Positions 36,737 to 46,646 of a stretch of 64,000 nucleotides of DNA are shown here, piece by piece. Source of the DNA: Methyloversatilis thermotolerans. Lineage in GTDB: Bacteria; Pseudomonadota; Gammaproteobacteria; Burkholderiales; Rhodocyclaceae. Position numbers and translations under genes: made by a program. The DNA lies in NCBI RefSeq assembly GCF_000372885.1, contig NZ_KB889967.1:3175430-3239429 (forward strand), in the 5' to 3' direction. The first letter of the stretch is position 1. Every line of letters begins with the position of its first letter. Under the pieces are notes generated by a model. The model saw only the letters and a list, made by a program, of their open reading frames with translations. It did not search any database and was not told the DNA's origin.

Positions 36737-38584
36737 ATGCCAAGCCTCACCCCGCCGGCTGCGCGCGGCACCGCGCCGGCCGCTGCACTCGCATCGGTCC
36801 TTGTTTCAACCCTCTTGCCCGCTTCGATGGCCCGGGCCGACGCACATGCGCTCGACGCGGTCGTGGTGACCGCCACCCGCACCGAACAGCGCGTACAGGA
36901 CACGCTGTCCGACGTGACCGTCATCGATCGCGAACAGATCGAGGCGGCCGGCCAGTCCACGCTGACCGAACTGCTGGCCCGTCAGCCGGGGGTGCAGACC
37001 TTCAGCAATGGCGGCCCGGGTGCCAGCAGCGACTACTACATCCGCGGCGCCGAATCGAAACAGAATGTCGTGCTGATCGACGGGGTGCGCGTGGGATCCG
37101 CGACCACCGGCACTGCTTCGCTGCAATACCTGCCGCTGTCGCAGATCGAGCGCATCGAAATCGTGCGCGGTCCGGCCTCCGCGGTGTATGGCGCCGATGC
37201 GGTGGGCGGCGTGATCCAGATATTCACCCGGCGCGGTAGCGACGACGGGATGACGCTGGATGCCTTCGCCGGCGCCGGTACCCACGATACCAACGAAGCC
37301 AGCGCCTTCCTGCGCGGCGGCGACGAACGCTGGCGGCTGTCGCTTGGCGCATCGGTGCTGCGCACCGACGGCATCAATGCCTCCAACTCGCGGCGCTCGG
37401 CCTCCTCACGCAACCCGGATCTGGACGGCTACATCAACCGCAGCTATTCCGGCAGCGTCAGTTTCACGCCGGTGCGCGGCACCGAACTGGGCAGCCAGTT
37501 CCTGTACTCGAGCGGCCGCAACCGCTATGACAGCCGGCTCACCACCGACGATCGCAACGAATTCGAGAACTACAGCGGCAGCGTTCATATCCGCCAGTCC
37601 TGGAACGAGGACTTCAGCACCACGCTGCGGGTGGCGCGCGCGGTCGATTCCTACGACAGCATCACCAGCGTCGTGTCGCCCTTCCGCACGGTCGAGGACA
37701 GCAGCACGCTGGATGCCCGGCTCAAGCTGGCCGGTGGATCGCTGTTCGCGGCGGTGGAACATCGCAGCCAGGATGTCGATACCGCCGCGATAGACCGCCG
37801 GCGCGACATCGATTCCGCGCAACTGGGCTGGTCCGGTCGCATCGGCGCCCATACGCTGCAGCTCAATGGCCGGCATGACAGGTTTTCCGGCGGTCAGAGC
37901 AAGAGCACCGGCAACGCGGCCTGGGGCTATCACCTCACCGACGAGTGGCGCATCCACGCCGGCTATGGCACGGCTTTCCGCCTGCCCACGTTCAACGAGC
38001 TGTACAGCCCGAGCTCCAACTTCGGCAATCCCGATGTCGGGCCCGAGTCCTCGCGCAACAAGGAGGCGGGGCTGGTGTGGCAGCGCCGTGGCTCACGCGC
38101 TTCGGTCACCCTGTACGACAATCGCGTGGACGGCCTGATTCAGACACCCGGCACCAATCTGCCGGTGCAGAACGTGGCGCATGCGACGCTGCGCGGCGCA
38201 ACCTTCGCCGCATCCACCTATGTCGGCCACACCGAACTGTCGGCAAGCCTTGACCTGCTGCATGCCGAGGACGAGGACACCGGCCTGCGGCTGCGTCGGC
38301 GCGCGGCGCAGAGCGGCAATCTGATGGTGCAGCAGCATCTTGCGTGGGGCCGCGTGGGCATCGAACTGCTGCTGGTCGGGGATACGTATTCGACCGCTGG
38401 CCAGCGCGACTGGGTGGCCGGCTACTCGGTCATCAATCTGTTCGGTGTATGGAAGGTGACGCCGGAACTGGCGCTTGAAGGCAGGATGAACAATGTGACC
38501 GACCGGGAGTACAGCACCGTCTATGGCTATGCGACCCCGGGCGCCACGGTATTCGTCGGCCTGCGCTACACGCCGCGCCTCTGA
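36737..38584 (+). CDS. btuB: TonB-dependent vitamin B12 outer-membrane receptor
   Basis: A 615-residue receptor. Signal peptide through about residue 35 (ASMARADA), a TonB box LDAVVVTATRTEQ, the plug domain (VTVIDREQIEAAGQSTLTEL, DYYIRGAESKQNVVLIDGVR, IERIEIVRGPASAVYGADA) and a 22-strand barrel ending ATVFVGLRYTPRL. It takes up cobalamin or other corrinoids using energy from TonB-ExbBD. Directly downstream of a cobalamin riboswitch, which fixes the substrate class. Confidence 0.95.
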   Translation: MPSLTPPAARGTAPAAALASVLVSTLLPASMARADAHALDAVVVTATRTEQRVQDTLSDVTVIDREQIEAAGQSTLTELLARQPGVQTFSNGGPGASSDYYIRGAESKQNVVLIDGVRVGSATTGTASLQYLPLSQIERIEIVRGPASAVYGADAVGGVIQIFTRRGSDDGMTLDAFAGAGTHDTNEASAFLRGGDERWRLSLGASVLRTDGINASNSRRSASSRNPDLDGYINRSYSGSVSFTPVRGTELGSQFLYSSGRNRYDSRLTTDDRNEFENYSGSVHIRQSWNEDFSTTLRVARAVDSYDSITSVVSPFRTVEDSSTLDARLKLAGGSLFAAVEHRSQDVDTAAIDRRRDIDSAQLGWSGRIGAHTLQLNGRHDRFSGGQSKSTGNAAWGYHLTDEWRIHAGYGTAFRLPTFNELYSPSSNFGNPDVGPESSRNKEAGLVWQRRGSRASVTLYDNRVDGLIQTPGTNLPVQNVAHATLRGATFAASTYVGHTELSASLDLLHAEDEDTGLRLRRRAAQSGNLMVQQHLAWGRVGIELLLVGDTYSTAGQRDWVAGYSVINLFGVWKVTPELALEGRMNNVTDREYSTVYGYATPGATVFVGLRYTPRL

Positions 38585-38613
38585 TCACGCCCAACGACCG
38601 CCATACTTGCCCG

Positions 38614-39633
38614 ATGGACAGCCACGCTTCCGCCGCCACCGTACCCGTGCCGGTCGCCGATCTGCGGCGCCGCCGGGTGTGGGTGTTGCCGCTGCTTGCG
38701 CTGCTGCTCGCGGCGGCATTCGTGCTGGCGCTGGCGGTGGGCAGCGTGCCGGTCACATGGGTTGATCTGTGGACCCTGGTGACCGGTGGCGATGCCGGCA
38801 TGGCGGGTGCCATCGTCGCGACGCTGCGCCTGCCGCGCGCGATCGCGGCGGCGGCCTGCGGCGGGCTGCTCGCGCTGGCCGGCGCGCTGATGCAGATCCT
38901 GCTGCGCAATCCGCTGGCCGACCCCTATGTGCTGGGCATTTCAGGTGGCGCTGCGGTGGGTGCGTTGCTGGCCATGCTGTTCGGCGTGGCGTCCGCCTTG
39001 CTGGAACTGTCCGCCTTCGCCGGCGCGCTTGCCGCCATGGCGCTGGTGTTCGGGCTGGCGCATGGCGCGGGCAGCCGCACGCCCACCCGTCTGCTGCTCA
39101 CCGGCGTCATCGTGTCGGCCGGCTGTGGCGCCGCGGTGTCCTTCATCCTCGCGGTGGCGAATGAACAGTCGCTGCGCGGCATGCTGTTCTGGCTCATGGG
39201 CGACGCCAGCACCGCCAGCCGCCCCGGTGTGGCCGCCATCGTGCTGATCGCCGGTCTGCTCGCCTGCGCGCCGCTGGCGCGCGATCTCAATCTGCTCACG
39301 CGCGGCGATGCGACGGCGCAACTGCTCGGTGTGCCGGTGGCGCGGCTGCGGCTCGTCGTCTATCTGCTGGCGTCGGCATTGACCGCGGTCGCGGTCACCA
39401 CCGTAGGCTCGGTCGGTTTCGTCGGCCTGGTCGTGCCTCACCTGATACGGCTGGCCTTCGGCAATGACCAGCGCCTGCTGCTGCCGGCCAGTGCGCTGGC
39501 CGGCGCCGCGCTGCTGCTGCTGGCCGATACCGCCGCGCGCACCGTCATCGCGCCGGCGCAGTTGCCGGTGGGCGTACTCACCGCGCTGCTTGGCGTGCCG
39601 GTCTTCCTGTTCCTGCTCAACCGCCATCGATGA
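38614..39633 (+). CDS. btuC: Vitamin B12 ABC transporter, permease
   Basis: A 339-residue FecCD-family permease with about ten membrane segments. LRLPRAIAAAACGGLLALAG, QILLRNPLADPYVLGISGGA and VGFVGLVVPHLIRLAFGNDQ are family hallmarks. It pairs with the ATPase gene that follows (ATGA overlap) and with the BtuF-like protein at 50077-50958. Confidence 0.93.
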   Translation: MDSHASAATVPVPVADLRRRRVWVLPLLALLLAAAFVLALAVGSVPVTWVDLWTLVTGGDAGMAGAIVATLRLPRAIAAAACGGLLALAGALMQILLRNPLADPYVLGISGGAAVGALLAMLFGVASALLELSAFAGALAAMALVFGLAHGAGSRTPTRLLLTGVIVSAGCGAAVSFILAVANEQSLRGMLFWLMGDASTASRPGVAAIVLIAGLLACAPLARDLNLLTRGDATAQLLGVPVARLRLVVYLLASALTAVAVTTVGSVGFVGLVVPHLIRLAFGNDQRLLLPASALAGAALLLLADTAARTVIAPAQLPVGVLTALLGVPVFLFLLNRHR

Positions 39634-40433
39634 CGGCCGGCCACGCATCCCTCGTCGCGCGCGGTGTCGATGTATCGGTGGCCGGCCATGTGCTGTGCGC
39701 GGGCGTCGACCTGGAGGTACGCGCCGGCGAACTGCTGGCCATCGTCGGCCGCAACGGCATCGGCAAGTCCACACTGCTGGCGACGCTCGCCGGCCTGCGC
39801 GCACCTGCTGCTGGCAGCGTGCTGCTGGATGGCCGCGCGCCGGGCGCCTGGCCGGCGCGGGAACTGGCGAAGCGGCGTGCGCTGCTGCCGCAGTCGCACG
39901 AAGATCACTTCGCATCGACCGTGCTCGATACGGTGCTGGTCGGTCGCCATCCGCACATCGGCCGCTGGGCCGACGAGAGCGATGCCGATGTCGCGATCGC
40001 GCTCGAGGCGCTGGCGGCGGTGTCGCTGCGCGGGCGTGAATTGCGCGAGGTGCGCTCCTTGTCCGGCGGCGAGCGGCAGCGTGTGGCCATCGCCGCGCTG
40101 CTGGCGCAGCAGGCGCCACTGTGCCTGCTCGATGAGCCGGTCACCCATCTCGATCTCGACTACCAGATCGAAACGCTGGATCTGTTCGCCCGTCTGGCGC
40201 GCGAACAGGGCCGCGCGGTGGTGGCGGTGCTGCACGATCTGAATCAGGTGCTGCGCTTCGCCGATCGCGCACTGCTGCTGACCGGTGCGGGTGCCTGGCT
40301 GTGCGGACCGGTCGACGAAGTGCTGCAGGCGGAGGTGCTGTCGCGCGCCTTCTGCCATCCGCTGAAGGAATTGCGCGACGAGGGCCGGCGCTATTTCGTG
40401 CCGGCGCAGGAAGGGAATGAGCGGAGGACGTGA
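39630..40433 (+). CDS. btuD: Vitamin B12 ABC transporter, ATPase
   Basis: A 267-residue ABC ATPase. Walker A is IVGRNGIGKSTLLATLAG, the signature RSLSGGERQRVAIAALLAQ, Walker B LCLLDEPVTHLDLDYQ and the switch His in VVAVLHDLNQVL. It is of the FecE/BtuD class. The gene overlaps btuC and cobO. Confidence 0.93.
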   Translation: MTAGHASLVARGVDVSVAGHVLCAGVDLEVRAGELLAIVGRNGIGKSTLLATLAGLRAPAAGSVLLDGRAPGAWPARELAKRRALLPQSHEDHFASTVLDTVLVGRHPHIGRWADESDADVAIALEALAAVSLRGRELREVRSLSGGERQRVAIAALLAQQAPLCLLDEPVTHLDLDYQIETLDLFARLAREQGRAVVAVLHDLNQVLRFADRALLLTGAGAWLCGPVDEVLQAEVLSRAFCHPLKELRDEGRRYFVPAQEGNERRT

Positions 40434-41032
40434 TGAGCGATATCGATGAGCGGCACGAGGCGCGCATGAAGCGCAAGAAGGCGGTGGTGGATCAGGCGAT
40501 CGCCGCTGCCCAGGTCGAACGCGGCGTCCTGGTGGTGAACACCGGCAATGGCAAGGGCAAGTCCAGCGCCGCCTTCGGCGTGGTGGCGCGCGCGCTCGGC
40601 CACGGCATGAAGGTGGGCGTGGTGCAGTTCATCAAGGGCCGCTCGGACACCGGCGAAGAAGCCTTCTTCCGCCGCCAGCCGGACGTGAGCTGGCATGTGT
40701 CGGGCGAGGGCTTCACCTGGGAGACGCAGAGCCGCGCGCGCGACGTCGCCACCGCGGAGGCGGCCTGGCAGCAGGCGCGCCGGCTGCTGGGCGATCCGGC
40801 CATCGGTCTGGTGGTGCTGGACGAGCTGAATATCGCGCTGAAATACCGCTATCTCGATGTCGCCACCGTCATCGCCGACCTGCGCGCGCGGCCGGCCATG
40901 CAGCACGTCATCGTGACCGGCCGCGCGGCGCCGCCGGAATTGATCGAAGCCGCCGATACGGTGAGCGACATGACTCTGGTGAAGCACGCGTTCAAGGCCG
41001 GCGTGAAGGCCATGCCCGGACTGGAATGGTGA
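40433..41032 (+). CDS. cobO: Cob(I)yrinic acid a,c-diamide adenosyltransferase
   Basis: A 199-residue CobA/CobO-type P-loop enzyme that adds the adenosyl group to reduced corrinoids. GVLVVNTGNGKGKSSAAFGV is its nucleotide loop; VGVVQFIKGRSDTGEEAFF, LVVLDELNIALKYRYL and HVIVTGRAAPPELIEAADTV follow. The ATG at 40433 is preferred to a GTG one codon earlier; GGAGG lies just upstream. It overlaps btuD by one base. Confidence 0.95.
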   Translation: MSDIDERHEARMKRKKAVVDQAIAAAQVERGVLVVNTGNGKGKSSAAFGVVARALGHGMKVGVVQFIKGRSDTGEEAFFRRQPDVSWHVSGEGFTWETQSRARDVATAEAAWQQARRLLGDPAIGLVVLDELNIALKYRYLDVATVIADLRARPAMQHVIVTGRAAPPELIEAADTVSDMTLVKHAFKAGVKAMPGLEW

Positions 41033-42330
41033 GCGTGTCGCCGGCAATCCGCCGCTGTCCGGCGCTGATGGTGGCGGCACCGGCGTCCGGTCAGGGCAAG
41101 ACCACGGTGGTCGCGGCACTCGCCCGTCTGCATCGCTCGTGCGGCCGGCGCGTGCGCGTGTTCAAGTGCGGACCGGATTTCCTCGACCCGCAGATCCATG
41201 CGCTGGCCAGCGGTGCGCCGGTGGGCAACGTCGATCTGTGGATGACCGGCGAAGACGATATCGCCGCACGGCTGTATGCCGCGGCGGGCGAGGCGGACCT
41301 CATCCTGGTCGAATCGGTCATGGGCCTGCACGATGGCAGCCCGTCCAGCGCCGACATCGCGCGCCGCTTCGGCCTGCCGGTGCTGGCGGTGATCGACGCG
41401 CGCGCCATGGCGCAGACCTTCGGCGCACTGGCGCACGGCCTGAAGCACTATCGCGATGGTGTGAACCTGTGTGCGGTGATCGCCAATCGGATCGGTTCCG
41501 CGCGCCACGCCGACATGCTGCGCGACAGTCTGCCCGCCGACATCGCCTGGTACGGCGGTCTGCCGCGCGACGAGCGCATCGCGCTGCCGGAACGACACCT
41601 CGGCCTGCTGCCCGCCGCGGAGATCGACGGGCTGGATGCGCAGCTCGACATCGCCGCGCAACTGCTGGGCGCGTCGGCCGCAGCCGATCTGCCGCCGGCG
41701 GTGGCGTTCGCGCCGCTCGCGCATGCGCCGCTGCCGCGCCTGCTCGACGGTGTGCGTGTCGCGGTCGCGCGCGACCCCGCCTTCTGCTTCGTCTATCCGG
41801 CCAATATCGAATGCCTGCGCGCACTCGGCGCGGAACTGACGGAGTTCTCGCCGCTGACCGACGCGGCGCTGCCCGACTGCGATGCGGTGTGGCTGCCCGG
41901 CGGCTACCCGGAACTGCATGCCGCGCGCTGGGCCGGCAATACGGCGATGCATGCGTCCCTGCGCCGGCATGTCGATGCCGGTCGCCCGCTGCTCGCCGAA
42001 TGCGGCGGCATGATGAGCCTGTTCGAAACCCTCGCCGACAAGGCCGGCGCCTGCCACTGCGGCGCCGGCCTGCTGCCCGGCACGGTGCGCATGCAGGCGC
42101 GTCTGGCCGCACTCGGCCTGCAGCAGGTCGCGCTGCCGGAAGGCCTGGTGCGCGGCCACACCTTCCACTACTCGGTGGCCGATACGCCGCTGCCGCCCGT
42201 GCTGCAGGCGAGCACACCGGACGGACGTCCGGGCGAGGCGGTGTATCGCGTCGGCCGGCTCACCGCCAGCTACGTCCATCTGTACTTCCCGTCACAGCCG
42301 CAGGCGGTGGCCGCGCTGTTCATGCCCTGA
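41026..42330 (+). CDS. cobB: Cobyrinate a,c-diamide synthase
   Basis: A 434-residue glutamine amidotransferase. N-terminal domain: MVAAPASGQGKTTVVAALAR (P-loop), VFKCGPDFLDPQIHALASG, VESVMGLHDG. C-terminal glutaminase: CDAVWLPGGYPELHA and PLLAECGGMMSLFE with the catalytic Cys, RGHTFHYS and ASYVHLYFPSQP. The start overlaps cobO by seven bases (ATG 41026 or GTG 41029). It amidates cobyrinate, or hydrogenobyrinate in the aerobic route. Confidence 0.94.
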   Translation: MVSVSPAIRRCPALMVAAPASGQGKTTVVAALARLHRSCGRRVRVFKCGPDFLDPQIHALASGAPVGNVDLWMTGEDDIAARLYAAAGEADLILVESVMGLHDGSPSSADIARRFGLPVLAVIDARAMAQTFGALAHGLKHYRDGVNLCAVIANRIGSARHADMLRDSLPADIAWYGGLPRDERIALPERHLGLLPAAEIDGLDAQLDIAAQLLGASAAADLPPAVAFAPLAHAPLPRLLDGVRVAVARDPAFCFVYPANIECLRALGAELTEFSPLTDAALPDCDAVWLPGGYPELHAARWAGNTAMHASLRRHVDAGRPLLAECGGMMSLFETLADKAGACHCGAGLLPGTVRMQARLAALGLQQVALPEGLVRGHTFHYSVADTPLPPVLQASTPDGRPGEAVYRVGRLTASYVHLYFPSQPQAVAALFMP

Positions 42331-45300
42331 TGGCAATGCGCCTGTTCGCACTGTGCCTGTTGTGCTGCGGGCTGTCGCTGCCAGCGATGGCCGCCACCGT
42401 GTTCGCCGTGGTGTCCGAGCGCGCGGCGCCCGATGTGGCCGCTGCCGCTGCGGTACTTGCCGCGGATCCGGCCTTCGCCCGGCGCCACACGCTGCGCGTG
42501 CGCACGCCGGCGCAGATCGAGGCGATGTCGGCGGCGGAACTGGGCCGCGCGCTGGCCGCGGCCGATACGGTGCTGGCGGTGGCCGCCTTCGGCGAGTCCG
42601 GCCCGCGACTGCGGCACGCGCTCGAGGCGCTGCCGCCCCGTCCTGCGGTATTCGCATTCAATGCCGAAGGCCCGGGCGCGCTGGCGCCACTGACCCGGCG
42701 CGGCACGTCGTCCTTGCAGGCGTGGTCGCCGGAGGCGCTGTCGGTGCTGCTGCGCGAGCCGGCGGATGCCGCGTCCGCGGCGCGCGGCGACAGCGATGCG
42801 CTGCTGCGCGAGTGGCGCGCGCTGCGGGCGCTGTGGCAGGCCGGTGGCGCCGACAATCTGGTCGCCCTGCTGCGCCATCTGGCACAGCCCGGTCCGCTGC
42901 CCGCCGTGCGCCCGGTCGCCGACCTGATATGGCGTGTGGATGGACGCGCGCATGGCGATGACGAGATGCTGGCGTTGCCGGCGGACGGCCCGGTGGTGGC
43001 GGTGCTCGATCTGGTGAACCAGGACGCGCACATCGCCGATGCGCAGTGCGCTGCCCTCCGCGCGCGCGGACTGCGTTGTGTCGCGGTCATGGCGCGCTGG
43101 GGCGAGGCCACCCGGCGCGCCGTGCTGTCGCTGCCGGCACGCATCGCGCCCGCGCGGCTGTCCGCATTGGTCGTGCTGCAGGATTTCGTGCTCGGCGCGG
43201 CGGAAGGGCGCGAGGCGGTGACCGCCGCGCTGCAGTCGCTGGATGTGCCGGTGTTCAAGGCGCTGCGGCTGCAGGAACGCAGCCGCGCCGAATGGGCGCT
43301 GTCCGCCGACGGCTTGCCGGCGGCCAGCGTGCAGTACCGGATCGCACTGCCGGAACTGCAGGGCGTGGGCCAGCCGCAGGTGGTGGCGGTGGCCGGTCCG
43401 CTGATGATCGATGCGCTGACCGGTGTGCAGCTCCGTCGCCCGCAACCGCTGCAGGCGGAAATGGCGCGTCTGGCCGCGCGCGTCGCCCGCTGGCAGTCGC
43501 TGCGCGACACGCCCCCGGCGCAGCGACGCATCGCCCTCATCTATTACAACCATCCGCCAGGCCGGCAGAACATCGGTGCCGACAATCTGGATGTGCCGGC
43601 GTCCTTGTTGCAGATGCTGCAGGCGCTGCAGGCCGCCGGCTACCACACCGGTGCGCTGCCCGACACGCCGGAGGCCCTGCTCGATATGCTGATGGATCGC
43701 GGTGTGAATCTGCCGGAGGACGGCCGCGAACTGGCGCGACTGGCGCGCGAGCTGCCTTCGCTCGGAGCGACGGATTACCAGCGCTGGTTCGATACCCTGC
43801 CGCTGGCGCTGCGGCTGGAAGTGGCCGAAGGCGCGCCGGGGCGCATCCACGGTGATGTGCTGGCGGCGCGCGAAGCCGGTCTGCCCGCCACCGGTCGCGC
43901 GCGCATCGAGCATGGCGTGGCCGAGCTGCGCCATCTGCTGGAAGGCATCGAACATCCGCGACGCGAGCGCGCGCTGGCGCTGCTCGACACCATCGAACGG
44001 GCCTGGCTGCGCTGTGTCGCGCGCGATCCGGGCGAGCACTGCGCGCATGCCGCGCAGTTGCGGCGCGACATCGTCGCGCTCGGCATTCCGGGCTTGCGCG
44101 GCTGGGGCCGTGCGCCCGGGCGGGTCATGGTGAGCGGCGGCCGGCTGGTCATACCCGGTCTGCAGTTCGGCAATGTGTGGGTCGGTCCGCAGCCGCCGCG
44201 CGGCTGGGAAGTGGATGAGGAACTGCTGCACGCCAACACCAGCATCCCGCCGCCGCACCAGTATCTGGCGGTGTACCAGTGGCTGCGCGAGCACTTCCGC
44301 GCCGATGCGCTGGTGCATGTGGGCCGCCATTCCACCTATGAATTCCTGCCCGGCAAGGCGGTGGGTCTGGCGGCCACCGACTATCCCTCGCTCATCGCCG
44401 GCGATCTGCCCGGCATCTATCCCTACATCGTCGATGGCGTGGGCGAAGGCACCCAGGCCAAGCGCCGCGGCGGCGCGGTCATGATCGATCATCTGACGCC
44501 GCCGCTGTCTGCCACGCCGCTGTATGACAGCCTGCTCACGCTGCGCCAGCTGGTGGAGAGCTTCGAAAGTTCCAGTTCGGACGAATTGCGCGCGCGCGCT
44601 GCCGGCGAAATGCGCCGCCAGGTCGAAGCGCTGGAACTGCGCGCCGAGCTGGAAGCCAGCATGGCCGATGTACTTACCGTGCGCGGTCTGCGCTTCGAAC
44701 AGGTGGACGATGAACTGCTCGCGCACGAAATCGGCCATTACCTGACCAAGCTGCAGGAAAAGTTCATGCCGCTCGGACTGCATGTGTTCGGCCGGCGCTG
44801 GAGCGAGCAGGCGCTGGACACCATGATGGTGTCCATGGCGCGCGGCGACGACGCCGACATGGTGCGCGCGCGGCTGGCGGCATCGCCCGATGCGGAAATG
44901 GCCGCCCTGCTGGCCGCGCTCGACGGCCGTTTCGTCGCGCCCGGCAAGGGCAACGATCCGCTGCGCGCGCCCGATGCGCTGCCTACCGGCCGCAATTTCC
45001 ATGCGGTGGATGGCGACGTGCTGCCGACCCGGCTCGGCCATGCGCTCGGCCGCGAACAGGCGGCGCGCGTGCTCGCGCGGCCGGCGGCGGGCGGGTCGGA
45101 GGGCGTGGTCATGTGGGCGTCCGATGCGGTGCGCGACGAAGGTGTCATGCTCGGCTTCAGCCTGGCGCTGATGGGCGTGGAGCCGCAGTGGAATGCGCGC
45201 GGCGTGGTGCAGGGACTGACGCTGGCGCCGGCCCCGGAGGGCGGTCGTCGCGATGTCATCGTCACCACGTCCGGCCTGTTCCGCGACCTCTATCCCAATC

Positions 45301-46634
45301 TGGTGAACATGCTGGACCGCGCCGGGCGCCTGGCGCTGGCCGCCAGCGCGCACCACATCGCCGCCGGCGACGACAGGCTGGCGCAGGCGCTGCGGGCGGC
45401 GCTTGCGCCGCTGGGCGATGCCGTGCCGGCGGCGGGCGACGAGCCGCTGGACAGCAATGCGGTGGCCTCGCAATGGCGGCAGCGCGCACAGGCACTGATG
45501 GCCGCTGGCCACAGCCCGGAACAGGCCGGGCGCGCAGCGGCCTGGCGCGTGTTCGGCGACGCGCCCGGTGCCTATGGTGCCGGCGTGAACCGCTTGGCCG
45601 AGCGTTCGGGAAGCTGGCAGTCGCGCGTACAGCTCGGCCGCGTCTATCTGCGCCGCATGGGTCATGCCTACGGGCTGGATGCCGGCGGCGAACCGGCGCA
45701 TGCCGCCTTCGATCTTTCCGTTGCGCAGCTCGCACGCACCTATCACGGACGCGCCAGCAATCTGTATGGCCTGCTCGACAACAACGATGCCTTCGACTAT
45801 CTCGGTGGCCTCAGTCTGGCGGCGGAAACGCTGACCGGTCGCGTGCCGGATGCGCAGGTGCTGTACAACGCCGACCCTGCGCGCACCGATGTGCAGCCGC
45901 TGGCGACCGCGCTGCTGTCGGAACTGCGCGGCCGCTATCTGAACCCGGAGTGGATAGGGCCGCTGATGGGGCATGGCTATGCCGGCGCGCGCACCTTCGG
46001 CCAGGAATTCATGGAGAACCTGTGGGGCTGGCAGGTCACGCGGCCCGATCTGATCCGCGACTGGGCGTGGGAAGAAGTGAAGCAGGTCTATCTTGACGAC
46101 CGTCACGGCCTCGGTCTGCCGGCCTTCCTCGAACGCGGGCACAACGGACATGTGAAGGCGCAGATGCTGGCCATCATGCTGGTCGCGGTACACAAGGGTT
46201 TCTGGCAGGCCGACGACGCGACCGTGCGGCGTCTGGCGCACGATCTGGTGGCCCAGTTGCGGCGCACCGGGTTGCCCGGCAGCGGTCATACCGCGCCCGG
46301 GCATCCGATGTGGGACTGGCTGGTGCCCCGGCTCGACGATGGCGATGCGCGCAGCCTGCGCGCGGTGCTCGATGGCGCGCGCGGCGAGTCTGCCGCACGC
46401 CCGGCGGTCGCTGCCGACGCTGCGACCCGGCCCGGCGCGGCGGCCCCTGCGCAACGGCCTGACGAAGCGACCGCGGCGGCGTCCGTTGCCGCCTCCGCTG
46501 CGCTGAAGTGGACCGAATTGCAGCGCGCACCCGCGCCTGCGCCGTCCTCCCCGCCCTGGCCGCTGGCGGCGCTGGCCGTGCTGCTGGTCGCGGTCGGCGC
46601 CGCACGCGGTGCCGGCCTGTCACGATTTCGATGA
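42330..46634 (+). CDS. CobN-like chelatase subunit with signal peptide and C-terminal membrane anchor
   Basis: A 1434-residue CobN/BchH-type protein, longer than cytoplasmic CobN. It begins with a Sec signal peptide (MAMRLFALCLLCCGLSLPAM) and ends with an Ala/Pro-rich linker and a hydrophobic segment (PLAALAVLLVAVGAARG, about 1411-1428). The chelatase core is clear: IALIYYNHPPGRQNIGADNL, NVWVGPQPPRGWEVDEELLH, HVGRHSTYEFLPGKAVGLAA (about 661-680), VGEGTQAKRRGGAVMIDHLT, and a C-terminal LLDNNDAFDYLGGLSLAAE. The signal peptide predicts a periplasmic protein. No cobS or cobT ATPase gene lies in the operon. It overlaps cobB (TGATG) and is followed by ExbB-like and DUF2149 genes. I infer a periplasmic metal insertion or removal role on tetrapyrroles, with corrinoids likeliest. 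Confidence 0.88.
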   Translation: MAMRLFALCLLCCGLSLPAMAATVFAVVSERAAPDVAAAAAVLAADPAFARRHTLRVRTPAQIEAMSAAELGRALAAADTVLAVAAFGESGPRLRHALEALPPRPAVFAFNAEGPGALAPLTRRGTSSLQAWSPEALSVLLREPADAASAARGDSDALLREWRALRALWQAGGADNLVALLRHLAQPGPLPAVRPVADLIWRVDGRAHGDDEMLALPADGPVVAVLDLVNQDAHIADAQCAALRARGLRCVAVMARWGEATRRAVLSLPARIAPARLSALVVLQDFVLGAAEGREAVTAALQSLDVPVFKALRLQERSRAEWALSADGLPAASVQYRIALPELQGVGQPQVVAVAGPLMIDALTGVQLRRPQPLQAEMARLAARVARWQSLRDTPPAQRRIALIYYNHPPGRQNIGADNLDVPASLLQMLQALQAAGYHTGALPDTPEALLDMLMDRGVNLPEDGRELARLARELPSLGATDYQRWFDTLPLALRLEVAEGAPGRIHGDVLAAREAGLPATGRARIEHGVAELRHLLEGIEHPRRERALALLDTIERAWLRCVARDPGEHCAHAAQLRRDIVALGIPGLRGWGRAPGRVMVSGGRLVIPGLQFGNVWVGPQPPRGWEVDEELLHANTSIPPPHQYLAVYQWLREHFRADALVHVGRHSTYEFLPGKAVGLAATDYPSLIAGDLPGIYPYIVDGVGEGTQAKRRGGAVMIDHLTPPLSATPLYDSLLTLRQLVESFESSSSDELRARAAGEMRRQVEALELRAELEASMADVLTVRGLRFEQVDDELLAHEIGHYLTKLQEKFMPLGLHVFGRRWSEQALDTMMVSMARGDDADMVRARLAASPDAEMAALLAALDGRFVAPGKGNDPLRAPDALPTGRNFHAVDGDVLPTRLGHALGREQAARVLARPAAGGSEGVVMWASDAVRDEGVMLGFSLALMGVEPQWNARGVVQGLTLAPAPEGGRRDVIVTTSGLFRDLYPNLVNMLDRAGRLALAASAHHIAAGDDRLAQALRAALAPLGDAVPAAGDEPLDSNAVASQWRQRAQALMAAGHSPEQAGRAAAWRVFGDAPGAYGAGVNRLAERSGSWQSRVQLGRVYLRRMGHAYGLDAGGEPAHAAFDLSVAQLARTYHGRASNLYGLLDNNDAFDYLGGLSLAAETLTGRVPDAQVLYNADPARTDVQPLATALLSELRGRYLNPEWIGPLMGHGYAGARTFGQEFMENLWGWQVTRPDLIRDWAWEEVKQVYLDDRHGLGLPAFLERGHNGHVKAQMLAIMLVAVHKGFWQADDATVRRLAHDLVAQLRRTGLPGSGHTAPGHPMWDWLVPRLDDGDARSLRAVLDGARGESAARPAVAADAATRPGAAAPAQRPDEATAAASVAASAALKWTELQRAPAPAPSSPPWPLAALAVLLVAVGAARGAGLSRFR

Positions 46635-46646
46635 AAGGATGAAGCG

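Noticed and set aside
41139-42329. In-frame extension of the CobN-like gene 397 codons upstream
   Set aside because: It lies out of frame over cobB, which has all amidotransferase motifs; the ATG at 42330 gives a signal peptide and the usual overlap.
42270-46454. A 1394-codon open frame on the minus strand opposite the CobN-like gene
   Set aside because: It has no family motif, and its composition (Arg, His, Gln, Ala) is that of antisense to high-GC coding DNA; the plus strand encodes a clear chelatase.
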